From positions 45,300-109,299 of the forward strand of contig NZ_JAJOZB010000002.1 of assembly GCF_023701745.1 (NCBI RefSeq): 64,000 bases of DNA. Direction: 5' to 3'. A program made the translations under genes and the position numbers. Below the pieces are notes generated by a model. It was not told the DNA's origin. It did no database searches and worked only from the letters and a program-made list of their open reading frames with translations. Positions 50,203-59,041 of this stretch are shown in pieces (within the stretch, counting starts at the first letter, position 1; every line of letters begins with the position of its first letter). The stretch comes from Streptomyces sp. RKAG293. GTDB taxonomy: Bacteria; Actinomycetota; Actinomycetes; Streptomycetales; Streptomycetaceae.

Positions 50203-52320
50203 ATGCCCACCGAGGAAGAGCTGTACGCGAACATCGACGCGTTGCTGCAGGAGGAGCCACAGCTCCCGCCCCCGACGGAGCGCGCCCGCCTGCGGGAGGC
50301 GGCTGGCATCACGCAGGCGCGTCTCGCGACTGCGCTCAAGACCACGACGCAGACGGTGAAGAACTACGAGAACGGCAGGAGCGAGCCCAAGGAACCGCGG
50401 CTTTCGGCGTACCAGCGGCTGCTGAACGGATGGGCCGCGAAGTTCCCCGCCCACGGAACTCCCGCCGCGCCCGTCCAGGCCCCCGTGGCCGCGCCGCCGC
50501 CCGCCCCGGTGCCGGAGACGTTCACTGCCGTGCCCACCGTCGAGGCGGACCTGGCCGAACCCGACCCTCCCGCCGATGCGCAGCCGGTGCGTCCTGCCCG
50601 TCCGGTTGTGTCGTCGCGCCGCCCGGCCGCTAAGAAGGCCGCCAAGGCTGCGCTGGACCCGCGCTTCCCGCACGGCCCGCTCGCCGTGCTGGACGGTGAC
50701 GGCTCCGCGTACGGAGTCGACGGGATCGTGCTGGACTGCCCGGCGACCACGATCCCGGAACTGGTGGAGTGGACCCTCAAGGAGTCCGGCCTGGGTGCCG
50801 CGAAGCTCAACCGGCACGGCAAGGACTCCGACCCTCTGATCGTGCTCACGGCCGCGGCCGCGGTGAAGCTCGGGCTGCCGGAGCGCCTGGAGGGCCACGA
50901 GCAGCGCCGTAACCTGCGCCTCCCTGAGGACCACCCGGTGGTCAAGCAGGTGGTGAAGGCGAAGTGGCAGCTCACCCAGCGCGGGTTCGGTCCGTGGGCG
51001 CGGATCTACCGCAAGGCGCAGGGCCGTGAGCGGCAGTGCGTGCAGCTGGCGATCCTGTCGTGGGACGCCCTCGATGAGCGGTCCTGGCCCGGTGTCGCCG
51101 AGATGGAGCCGGCCGACGTCGCCCGCGTCCTGGGCGTGTACGCCCAGCGCGTCATCACCCCGCGCGGCAGCACTGCCGTCTCCGGCTTGGAGCTGATGAC
51201 CGCGCTGCGCCCGCCAACGAAGGCTGTCCAGGACCCGGCGACCGGGAACTGGGTGTCCGGCTACAACCAGGGCTCGCTCGGCACAGAACCGATGGACCCG
51301 GCGCCGCCGGAAGCGACCCCCGAGCACCCCGTCGTCGTGAACTCCGGTTGGAGCGGCGGGTTCCTCAATGAGGAGGCGTACCAGTGGGTGCGGTCGGTGG
51401 ACTCGCTCTCCGATGAGGAGTGCCTGCTGCCGTACGCGGTCGGCCTGGACCTCAACACCGCGTTCCTCGCGGCCGCGGCCCGCCTCACCGTGGGCCTGTC
51501 CGCGCCGGACCATTTCACCGCCCCGACGTTCAACCCGAAGATCCCCGGCAGCTGGCTGGTCGACCTCAGCGGCATCGACCTGGACCCGCGCCTGCCGTCA
51601 CCGTTCACGCCGGACGGCACGCGTCCGACGGGACCCGCCTGGTACCAGACGCACACCGTCGCCTACGCCCAGGAGCTCGGGCACGACGTGCACCCGATCG
51701 AGGCGTACCTGCGCCGCGAGACCGGCGCGTACCTGGACCCGTGGCACGACCGCCTCAAGACCGCGTACGTCGACACCCTCGCCGACCTCGGCGTCACCAA
51801 GGACCTGGACGACGCGGCGTTCCTGGCCGCGATGGAGCAGCACAAGCAGAACGACCCGGCCCTGGCCGCCGTGCTCGCCGCCATCAAGGCGACCGTGAAG
51901 GGCGGCGTCGGCAAGCTCCGCGAGCGCCCCCAGGGCAAGTCCTACAAGGAGGGCGAGCCGTGGCCGGCCCTGCAGCGGCCGACCTGGCGCCCGGACATCC
52001 GGGCCGCGGTCATCAGCAAGGCCCGGGTCAACATGCACCGCAAGCTCAACAACATGGTCAAGATGACCGGCCTGTACCCGCTCGCCGTGCTCTCCGACTG
52101 CGTCGTCTACCCCAGCCCCGGCGACAGCCCGCTGGACTTCCTCCCCTACGCCGCTTCGGGCAAGCCGCAGCCCGGCGGGTTCCGCCTGGGGGCCACGCCA
52201 GGCCTGGCGAAGCTGGAGGGTGTGCAGTCGATGCTGTGGGCGGTCGAACTGATGGAGAAGGGCCTGAACCCGGCCCGCCACATCAAGGGCGGCGACGCCG
52301 TCCTGGACGAAGGGGAGTAG
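50203..52320 (+). CDS. tap: Telomere-associated protein Tap
   Basis: 705 residues from ATG 50203 (AAGGAGG). The N-terminal HTH (REAAGITQARLATALKTTTQ, TVKNYENGRSEPK) is followed by an Ala/Pro linker and a long conserved body (FLNEEAYQWVRSVDSLSDEE, GLDLNTAFLAAAARLTVGL, KGGVGKLRERPQGKSYKEGE, YPLAVLSDCVVYPSPGDSPL). Streptomyces Tap binds telomere 3' overhangs and recruits Tpg to fill linear ends. It stands three bases before tpg, the standard tap-tpg order. Length is normal for the family. Confidence 0.95.
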   Translation: MPTEEELYANIDALLQEEPQLPPPTERARLREAAGITQARLATALKTTTQTVKNYENGRSEPKEPRLSAYQRLLNGWAAKFPAHGTPAAPVQAPVAAPPPAPVPETFTAVPTVEADLAEPDPPADAQPVRPARPVVSSRRPAAKKAAKAALDPRFPHGPLAVLDGDGSAYGVDGIVLDCPATTIPELVEWTLKESGLGAAKLNRHGKDSDPLIVLTAAAAVKLGLPERLEGHEQRRNLRLPEDHPVVKQVVKAKWQLTQRGFGPWARIYRKAQGRERQCVQLAILSWDALDERSWPGVAEMEPADVARVLGVYAQRVITPRGSTAVSGLELMTALRPPTKAVQDPATGNWVSGYNQGSLGTEPMDPAPPEATPEHPVVVNSGWSGGFLNEEAYQWVRSVDSLSDEECLLPYAVGLDLNTAFLAAAARLTVGLSAPDHFTAPTFNPKIPGSWLVDLSGIDLDPRLPSPFTPDGTRPTGPAWYQTHTVAYAQELGHDVHPIEAYLRRETGAYLDPWHDRLKTAYVDTLADLGVTKDLDDAAFLAAMEQHKQNDPALAAVLAAIKATVKGGVGKLRERPQGKSYKEGEPWPALQRPTWRPDIRAAVISKARVNMHRKLNNMVKMTGLYPLAVLSDCVVYPSPGDSPLDFLPYAASGKPQPGGFRLGATPGLAKLEGVQSMLWAVELMEKGLNPARHIKGGDAVLDEGE

Positions 52321-52323
52321 GCC

Positions 52324-52878
52324 ATGGGCGATATCGAGGACGCCATCGAGCGCGCCGACCGCGAGGCATTCACCCGTCAGCCGCCCAAGACGCTTACGGC
52401 CCGTATCAACTACCTGCTCAAGCAGTTGGGGACCGCGAAGGCGGTGGCGGCTGAGCTCGGCATCACCGCCGACTCCGTCAACCGCTACCGGCGCGGCGCG
52501 AGGAAGAACCCGCCCAAGGACATCGCCGCGAAGATCGACAACGCCGTACGGCAGCGATGGCAGCCTCAAGTACGCAAGCGCCGGCGCCAGCAGGCCGCCG
52601 CCAGCGGGATCACCGTGGAGACCCGGGCCCGGTTCGGCTACGCGTCGTCCGCCGGATCGACCGACGACGGCCGCTTCCGCCGCCTCACCGTCCGTCTTCC
52701 CGCCGCGTACGCGCAACGCCTCTTCGACGCCCGCGACACAGGGGCCAGCGACCAGGACATGCGTGGGATCATCGCCGAAGGGTTTAAGGAAGTCTATTTC
52801 CAGGACGGCGGAGGCCGCGCCATGGGACTCTCGGACGTAACCCTGAATGACATCGATTACCTGGATCTGGATTTCTGA
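52324..52878 (+). CDS. tpg: Telomere terminal protein Tpg
   Basis: 184 residues, the usual Tpg length. An N-terminal HTH-like region (LTARINYLLKQLGTAKAVAA, ELGITADSVNRYRRGARKNP), a basic block (RWQPQVRKRRRQQAAASG) and the C-terminal RRLTVRLPAAYAQRLFDARD match Tpg. It becomes covalently linked to the 5' ends and primes end replication. It proves descent from a linear replicon. A Tn7-like transposon begins 33 bp after its stop. Confidence 0.95.
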   Translation: MGDIEDAIERADREAFTRQPPKTLTARINYLLKQLGTAKAVAAELGITADSVNRYRRGARKNPPKDIAAKIDNAVRQRWQPQVRKRRRQQAAASGITVETRARFGYASSAGSTDDGRFRRLTVRLPAAYAQRLFDARDTGASDQDMRGIIAEGFKEVYFQDGGGRAMGLSDVTLNDIDYLDLDF

Positions 52879-52893
52879 ATAGGAACGAAATCA

Positions 52894-52911
52894 TGACCGC
52901 TGAATTCCCGC
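52894..52911 (+). pseudogene. 5' fragment of the gene split by the transposon
   Basis: ATGACCGCTGAATTCCCG encodes MTAEFP and is cut off by the transposon at 52912. Joined to 60084 across the single CCCGC target it reads MTAEFPPIDRDKSPLPDADH, which matches the start of the downstream paralogue (MTAALPPIDHDKSPLIDADH). Confidence 0.85.
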
Positions 52912-52952
52912 TGAGCCGAAGCACGATAGTTGTCACAAAGGCAGGCTTGTTG

Positions 52953-53324
52953 TCACTTCGCGTCGGCGTCTGGCTCTTCCTGGGTCCTGGGAGTGGCAAC
53001 GCCGGTGCAGGCCAGTACTGCTGTGGCGGCATCGTTGAGGAAGAGCATGAACGTCCATGACGTCTCTGCCGCGTCGATGCGGCCGATGCGGAGGGGCTCT
53101 TCTCCTGCCTGTTGGAGGCGGTCGACGGTGGCGGCGAGGGCCAGTGTCGGTTGGCCGCGCTTTTGGGTGAGGCGGAGTCGGGTCCGGTATGTGTGTGCGA
53201 GCTGATTGGCGGGGACCAGGCCGTCCCAGACGATGAAGGTGCCGCCGCTGAGCAAGGCGTCGCGCGCCGGTGGGCAGGCTGAGGTCTGCGCGTTGAGCAT
53301 CGCGGCGAGGTCGTCGCGGGTCAC
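52953..53324 (-). CDS. Transposon cargo protein A (123 aa)
   Basis: GTG 53324 overlaps the stop of cargo B (GTGA). LAHTYRTRLRLTQKRGQPTL and GRIDAAETSWTFMLFLNDAA suggest a small beta-rich domain. Not recognised. Its 3' end reaches the left transposon end. Candidate defence or maintenance cargo. Confidence 0.55.
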   Translation of the reverse strand: MTRDDLAAMLNAQTSACPPARDALLSGGTFIVWDGLVPANQLAHTYRTRLRLTQKRGQPTLALAATVDRLQQAGEEPLRIGRIDAAETSWTFMLFLNDAATAVLACTGVATPRTQEEPDADAK

Positions 53325-53662
53325 GCGGTGACCTCGCCTATGGGTGCTGCGTCGAGGTGCTGCCTGGCGGCGATCCAGATCAGTTCGAAGGTCTCTGCCG
53401 TGATCTCAGCGGCGTCTTCGGCGTCCTGCCAGCCGTCCAGAGAGCCCTCGGCTAGGACGCCGTAGCGCCGCTCGTAGGCGGACATTGCGGTGGGATCGGC
53501 GTGGTCCCTGAGCGCGAGGACTTCAGTGAGAGCGGCTGCCGTGACCGGCAATCGAGCCGCCCCTTGCAGGTCGACTTGCCGCCTCGCCCACCCTTCGTCG
53601 TCGAGCTCCAGGTAGGTCCAGATGTCGTCCTGAGTGCAGTGGGTCTGGATCCACATCGTCAT
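53321..53662 (-). CDS. Transposon cargo protein B, DUF6881-like (113 aa)
   Basis: MTMWIQTHCTQDDIWTYLEL, DDEGWARRQVDLQGAARLPV. The order WxxY.E.D..G...R.V resembles DUF6881 proteins found in toxin-immunity contexts. It lies between tniQ and cargo A, coupled to the latter. Confidence 0.55.
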   Translation of the reverse strand: MTMWIQTHCTQDDIWTYLELDDEGWARRQVDLQGAARLPVTAAALTEVLALRDHADPTAMSAYERRYGVLAEGSLDGWQDAEDAAEITAETFELIWIAARQHLDAAPIGEVTA

Positions 53663-53666
53663 GGAC

Positions 53667-55538
53667 CTATGATCGCTGATCTGTTCGGCGAGGCGCGTCG
53701 ATGGCTTGGGCGAGAAGGTCAGCGTGGTCGTCGAGGAGGCGCTTGAGCTGACGGTAGTAGGGGTGGTCCTCGCTGCGTCGGAGCCAATTGCCGACCGTAG
53801 TGCGCTGCCGCATCCAGAGGTGTCGTGCTGCTGGGTCTTCCGCGATGTCGGCTGGACAGGGAGAGAGGTAGTACTCGCCTTGAGTGACCCGGGCCCAGAT
53901 GTGGGCGGAGACGGCGAGTCTCTTCCGGTCGTCGGAGACGGCCCGGTTTCCGGGCCTGATCTCCAACTTGTCGACCATGCGCTGCCAGACATTGGGCTCG
54001 AGCGTCCAGCTGGCGAGGGCCTCACGGCGGCGCTGATAGTTGATGAGAGGGGACGACTCCAGGTCGGCGGCGATCGCGTCGATGGCCATATCGAAGGCAT
54101 GCAGGTTGTCCTGGGCGCGGATCCAGTTGCCGAGCAAGGTCCCGAATCCGATCAGCTTGTCACTGGCGCTGATGCCGAGGAACTGCGCGGCTTCGTTGAG
54201 GCCGCGCCCCTGGGCGCGTCGGACGAGGTAGGTGGAGGCAGTGCGTCGTAGGAGACGGGTGCTGATGCCGGTGAAGGCGCTCAGGTGTCGGTCGGCCCAC
54301 TCCTGGGGGAGCAACGCGGGGACGTGCTCGGGGCCGTAACCGATACGACTCAGCGGGATCCTTTGGCCGCCTGGTTTGGTGCGGCGGAAGTTGAAGACGA
54401 GTGTTTCGCCGACGCGCTGGAACCGCTCGGAGCATTCTTCGCGGTGGATCTTGAACGCCCGGTCCCAGGAATGGTGCCGGATGGGAGGGATGCCGGTGCG
54501 GGTGCGGTTCTCGACTGGCGCCAGCGGTGCGAGCGCGGCGCGCAGGTCGTCGGCACTCAGGAGGATGTCGGCGGCGTGGAGGAAGGCCGCGCAGGCCCGG
54601 GGGTCGGTGGGTGGGGCGTTGGAGAGTTGCCGGGCATCAGGAGCGTGATGTCCGGCGACGTGCTGGTCGGCGGCCGTCACCGCGGTGCTGGTAGGTGCCG
54701 GTCTTGCCCGGGGCCAGGTGATGATGATCAGCGCGGCGACCAGTTGCAGTTCGGTGAAGTACTGGCTGGCTATTTCCGCGGAGTGCCCGGGAGCGAGCAT
54801 TGCGGTGATCTTCTTCTGGAGTGTGAAGAGTCCGGGATCGGGGCGGTCCGCGGCACTGGCCTCGATCTGGTCGAGCCGGCCCTGGCAGAGGGCATCCCAA
54901 GTCCTGGGCCGGCGTTGGGCCTCGGGGTGTGGGTGGCGGCACTGGGCGGGGTGGAGGCCGGTGATGGTGGGCCGGGCGACCAGGTGGCCGTAGTTGCGGG
55001 TGCCGACGGGCTCGTGGCAGGTGGGGCAGAGGTGTTCGAGGAAGCGCTGGTGCCGCAGGCAGGCGAAGACCACCGGTAGTCGCCAGGCGCGTTGCCAGGG
55101 GCCCCCGTGCAGGTCCTGGACGGGGGAGCCGTCGCCGGCCAGGCAGGCGGGGCAGTAACGGACTGTGGCCGCGAACAGCCCGTCCAGCTGAGGAACTCGT
55201 TGGCCGAGCCGGAGGTATTCCAGGGTCCGGGCGATCGGCGGGTAGTGGGAGGCGAGAGGGGCCAGGGTTAGCGCGGTGGTCTCGACAGCGGTGAGGCGGG
55301 TCGCGGAGGCGAAGTCGGCGGCCTTGGTCATGGGCAGTTGGGTTGACCAGGCAGCCTTGGCCATGGCCTGGGTGTTGTTCTGGATGTCGGCCAGGCCGGT
55401 GCGGCGGAGGATCCGGTCTGGGGAGACCCGCAGGCGGTGGGAGAGGCGGAGCACGAACCCGGACAGGGACTCTCCGGGAAGGGGTTCCAGGCTCCGGCCG
55501 AGCTCCCGGACGTCGGTTTCCTCGGGCGCCTCAGCCAT
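53667..55538 (-). CDS. tniQ: TniQ/TnsD-family target-selection protein (623 aa)
   Basis: ATG 55538 overlaps tnsC. The N-terminal TniQ domain (LPGESLSGFVLRLSHRLRVS) is followed by a zinc finger (RYCPACL...ACLRHQRFLEHLCPTCHEP). A long C-terminal half (about 400 residues) is typical of TnsD-like targeters rather than short CRISPR-associated TniQ. It should bind a target site and recruit TnsC. Confidence 0.92.
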   Translation of the reverse strand: MAEAPEETDVRELGRSLEPLPGESLSGFVLRLSHRLRVSPDRILRRTGLADIQNNTQAMAKAAWSTQLPMTKAADFASATRLTAVETTALTLAPLASHYPPIARTLEYLRLGQRVPQLDGLFAATVRYCPACLAGDGSPVQDLHGGPWQRAWRLPVVFACLRHQRFLEHLCPTCHEPVGTRNYGHLVARPTITGLHPAQCRHPHPEAQRRPRTWDALCQGRLDQIEASAADRPDPGLFTLQKKITAMLAPGHSAEIASQYFTELQLVAALIIITWPRARPAPTSTAVTAADQHVAGHHAPDARQLSNAPPTDPRACAAFLHAADILLSADDLRAALAPLAPVENRTRTGIPPIRHHSWDRAFKIHREECSERFQRVGETLVFNFRRTKPGGQRIPLSRIGYGPEHVPALLPQEWADRHLSAFTGISTRLLRRTASTYLVRRAQGRGLNEAAQFLGISASDKLIGFGTLLGNWIRAQDNLHAFDMAIDAIAADLESSPLINYQRRREALASWTLEPNVWQRMVDKLEIRPGNRAVSDDRKRLAVSAHIWARVTQGEYYLSPCPADIAEDPAARHLWMRQRTTVGNWLRRSEDHPYYRQLKRLLDDHADLLAQAIDAPRRTDQRS

Positions 55539-56802
55539 CGGCGGCCGGCCTTTCGCCATGGTCGTCGAAGACCGTGTTCCGTGGCTTCTTCCTGCTGGTC
55601 TTCTTCTCCTGGGGAGGGCGGACGTTCTGGGGGATCTCGGGGATTTCCCCGGCGTCCGGGTCGAGGTCGGCGAGGTCACCGAGGTGGATGGAGGTCCGGG
55701 CGAGAAGTTCCGGGGTCAGCTGTTCCTCGCCGTTGGTGATCGCTTCCGTGCAGCCGTCTTCGATCAGCCGTCGCAGCAGGCCGACGATGCCGCGCGTGCG
55801 GCGGAACAGGTACTCCGGCATCGCTCCGGTGGTGAGCATGCCCTCGAAGGAGCGGAACAGCCTGAGCTGGTCCTCGATCCCGGCGAGGTGGTCCAGGAAC
55901 GCGGTGATGCCCGCGGGGGTGGAGTAGTCGAACGGGTCGAGGTCGACCAGGTCGAAGCGGCGCTCGGTCTGGGTGGAGGCGGCGTCGTTGTGGCTCCTGC
56001 CCTGTTTGACCTCGGGGAAGACCCATTGTTTGGTGCGCGGGTCGACGTAGGCACTCCGCAGCAGGCCCGATCGCGGGATGTCGACGCCGATCAGTACGAG
56101 TGTGACGTTGAGATCCATCAGTTCGCGGATCAGGTCCAGGGTGTCCTGGTCGTCCTCGCGGTGGAGCCGCAGTCTCGTCACGTCGTCGATCAGCAAAGCG
56201 GTGGTGTTGTGATCTCTGATCGCGTCCCGGACCGCCCGGATCAGGTCGTCCAGGGTGTTGGGGTGGGGGTCTCCGTAGACGTCCAGGATCGTTTTGCACA
56301 ATGCCTTCGGCGCCGCGCGTACCGGCAGACGGCAGTAGGCGACGGGCACGAACAGGTCGCGGGTTCCCGGGGTCTGTCCGGGCAGGAGCTGGCGGTGGAC
56401 GTCCCGCCACAGATCCTCGAAGGAGGCGGCCGCGTCGCACGCGGTCTCGGTCTTCCCCTGGAAACCCCCGCCGTTGACCATCAGGCCGTCGCGGGTGCCG
56501 GGCATGAACTTCACCGCGTTGTTCTGCAGCCGCCCGCGCATCAGGTCGGCGACCCTCACACTCATCGGCGTCTCCTGGAGACGCATGTTCACGTGCGTCG
56601 CGGTCCGGTGCAGGTTATGCAGGGCCCGGCGCCTGGGGCTCAGCGCCTCGTACTCCTGAAGCGACAGGCGCGATGCCGGGATGAACGTTCCGCGTGCTTC
56701 CCGCCACTGCTGCCACCCTTCCCATCTGGTGCGGTCCGGCGGCGGGCCGACCCGTAGGAACTGGATGATCGGGTTCTCATCTGGCGCTGGCCGGTCCACC
56801 AC
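55531..56802 (-). CDS. tnsC: TnsC/TniB AAA+ ATPase (423 aa)
   Basis: GTG 56802, overlapping tnsB by 26 bases. Walker A VNGGGFQGKTET (about residue 110) and Walker B TTALLIDDVTRLRL; sensor-type LVLIGVDIPRSGLL follows. It links the target-bound TniQ to the transposase and controls insertion through ATP. The P-loop has a longer G-G-G-F-Q-G-K-T form. Confidence 0.92.
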   Translation of the reverse strand: MVDRPAPDENPIIQFLRVGPPPDRTRWEGWQQWREARGTFIPASRLSLQEYEALSPRRRALHNLHRTATHVNMRLQETPMSVRVADLMRGRLQNNAVKFMPGTRDGLMVNGGGFQGKTETACDAAASFEDLWRDVHRQLLPGQTPGTRDLFVPVAYCRLPVRAAPKALCKTILDVYGDPHPNTLDDLIRAVRDAIRDHNTTALLIDDVTRLRLHREDDQDTLDLIRELMDLNVTLVLIGVDIPRSGLLRSAYVDPRTKQWVFPEVKQGRSHNDAASTQTERRFDLVDLDPFDYSTPAGITAFLDHLAGIEDQLRLFRSFEGMLTTGAMPEYLFRRTRGIVGLLRRLIEDGCTEAITNGEEQLTPELLARTSIHLGDLADLDPDAGEIPEIPQNVRPPQEKKTSRKKPRNTVFDDHGERPAADG

Positions 56803-59041
56803 GGTGTTCCTCTTCCTCGTCGTCCTCGGGCAGCAGGAACACGTTGCGTTCGCGGAAGCTCGCCCCCAGCCGGGGCGGCGGCTTGGGGACAGAGCTGACG
56901 GCCGCCTCCCGTCGGCGGCGGCGTTCGCTGTCGACGGCGTCCTGGGTCTGCTGGGCCCGCCGCGGCCACTGCAGCACTGCCGCCGTCATCTCCTCCTGCC
57001 CCGCCGTTTCCTCCGGTGCTTCGGGCCTCGCGGCCGGGCGGTCGGCGGCGGCGGCCTTGGCCTGGGCGACCTCGCGCGCGTGCTCGGTCCGCTGCGATTT
57101 CTTCATCTGGGTCGGCCACTGGCTGACCGGGATCCGTGATCCGATCAACTCCAGCAGGACGGGCATGAGTTCGGTGTCGGACTTCGGCCTCATGCCGCCG
57201 GCCGCGGCCTTCCGCAGGAGTTCGCGAACGCGCGCGTCGCCGAAGGCCGGCATCTGCCCGACCGGCGGCATGCCCGTCCAGGTCAGAGGATGCCAGTCGT
57301 GGGTGATCGGGTCCTGGAAGTAGACGTGGCGCCTGTCCCGGGGGTCGCGCCGGATGACCCACTGGCCTTTGTGTTTTCCTCCGCGCGTTGACCGGTTGCC
57401 GCGGTAGTCGTGCAGGACCTTCTCGTCGTCGTACCAAAGTCCGCGGATCTTCACCCCGCGTCGGGCGTGGATGCGCACGTAGTGGACCGGCAGCAACTCG
57501 TAGAACAGCTCCGGCGAGGGGATGTCCATCGCGAACCCCGTCTGCGCGAACGAGGCCGCGAACAGGGAGTTCGGGCTGTGGGACCCGTTCGGGTCCCAGC
57601 TCGGCGCGTACTCGCCCAGTTTCCGCGTCTGCCAAACGGACACGATCCACGTGGCGATCAGATGTTCCATCTCGTCGACGGTCAGTACCGCGTCGGCGGC
57701 CGGGTCGGCCCCGCGGTCGGCGGTGTCGACTCCGGTGTAGCCCGTCAGCTGCTCGAACAGCAGTTGCCTGATGACGCCGAACGCCCGTTCGCAGGCGGCC
57801 TTGTCGGTAGGGCGCATGACCCGGGCCGGCAGGACGTTGCAGCCGATCACCCGCTGGACTTCCACCAGGTGATGGTTGCGGTAGACAGAGCCGTGGTCGG
57901 TGGTCACGGTCTCCGGGGTGAAGAACGGCAGGCCGGCGACCTTGTGCCCGGCGAACTCGGCGATGACCGCGGCCGGGATCCCGGGGTAGGGCCACTCCAG
58001 CTCGTCGCCCCAGTCCGCCCGCATGGGCAGCGGCATCATCACGTCCCGCAGCAGCATCGCGACGTCCACCGACGTATCGGACACGAGTGTGAGCCGGAAC
58101 GCGATCAGCGAGTGTGTGTAGACATCCAGAGCCAGCGTGAGGTGCACCTTCACCGGATCGCCGAACACGCCCTCGCGGACCATGACAGGCAGGATCGTGG
58201 TGTCCAGGGCGACGACCTGACCCGGCCGGTGGATCACCACATGCCCGTTCTTCATCGGCAGTTCCGCCGACCGGGCATAACGCTGCCGGGCACCGCCGGG
58301 GCCGAACCATGCCCGCCAGGCCCGGCGGAGCGTGTCGTAGCTCGGCACCTTCGTCTCCGGGCCGAAGGTCTCGCGGACGTACTGTCGGATCATGCGGTCC
58401 TTCGTCCGCATAGACACCTTCGCCCCGCGCAGGGTCTCGTCACGGACCGCGAAGACCGCTTCTCGGACCTCCTCGCTGACCTTCGGATCGCCCCCGCCCT
58501 CCCGCAGCCAGCGGTCGTCCGCGCAGCCGATCAGCCCGAACCGCCTGCGCGCGTTCTCCCACCGGATCAAGGTGCGATAGCCGACGGCGTCCAGACCCAG
58601 CAGTCTTGCCTGCTGCCGGTCCAGGGCCAGCAGCTCGGCCACCTTGGCCAGGCGACGGCTCGTCAGCGTCGTGGTGCCCGGGTCGTACTCGGGCTTCGGC
58701 TCTCCCGGCCCTGGCGTCAGCGGATCGCCGCCGCGGAACCCGGTGGCCACCTCCTGCAGGTGGGCCAGCCTGAGCTCGGTGAGCTCCGGCCTGCCCTTCT
58801 TCAGATCCTTCACCGTCTTGGCCTGACGGCCACGGTCGGCCCCGCCCGCAGATGTCCGTGAGGACGACCGACAGCCCGGATGGTTGGCCAGGAACCGGAA
58901 ACTCACCCGCTGCCGTGTGCCGTCGGCTCCGACCAACTGCACCCGCCCCAGGTGCGGCTCACGTTGCGCAACGATCCACTCCGCGCCGTCCAGCACCAGC
59001 CCGGCCCCGGGCGAAAGATCCAGCACCGCCGCCGCGTTCAT
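56777..59041 (-). CDS. tnsB: TnsB/TniA DDE transposase (754 aa)
   Basis: The N-terminus has Tn7-type DNA-binding domains, then the rve catalytic core: VVALDTTILPVMV (first Asp, near 280), TVTTDHGSVYRNHHLV (second Asp) and RPTDKAACERAFGVIRQLLF (Glu). A basic C-terminal region would contact TnsC. It cuts and joins transposon 3' ends. The start overlaps tnsA (ATGA). Confidence 0.95.
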   Translation of the reverse strand: MNAAAVLDLSPGAGLVLDGAEWIVAQREPHLGRVQLVGADGTRQRVSFRFLANHPGCRSSSRTSAGGADRGRQAKTVKDLKKGRPELTELRLAHLQEVATGFRGGDPLTPGPGEPKPEYDPGTTTLTSRRLAKVAELLALDRQQARLLGLDAVGYRTLIRWENARRRFGLIGCADDRWLREGGGDPKVSEEVREAVFAVRDETLRGAKVSMRTKDRMIRQYVRETFGPETKVPSYDTLRRAWRAWFGPGGARQRYARSAELPMKNGHVVIHRPGQVVALDTTILPVMVREGVFGDPVKVHLTLALDVYTHSLIAFRLTLVSDTSVDVAMLLRDVMMPLPMRADWGDELEWPYPGIPAAVIAEFAGHKVAGLPFFTPETVTTDHGSVYRNHHLVEVQRVIGCNVLPARVMRPTDKAACERAFGVIRQLLFEQLTGYTGVDTADRGADPAADAVLTVDEMEHLIATWIVSVWQTRKLGEYAPSWDPNGSHSPNSLFAASFAQTGFAMDIPSPELFYELLPVHYVRIHARRGVKIRGLWYDDEKVLHDYRGNRSTRGGKHKGQWVIRRDPRDRRHVYFQDPITHDWHPLTWTGMPPVGQMPAFGDARVRELLRKAAAGGMRPKSDTELMPVLLELIGSRIPVSQWPTQMKKSQRTEHAREVAQAKAAAADRPAARPEAPEETAGQEEMTAAVLQWPRRAQQTQDAVDSERRRRREAAVSSVPKPPPRLGASFRERNVFLLPEDDEEEEHRGGPASAR

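Noticed and set aside
56640..58310. 556-residue leftward frame within tnsB
   Set aside because: Arg/Pro/Gly shadow in another frame of the same strand; the DDE motifs are in the tnsB frame.
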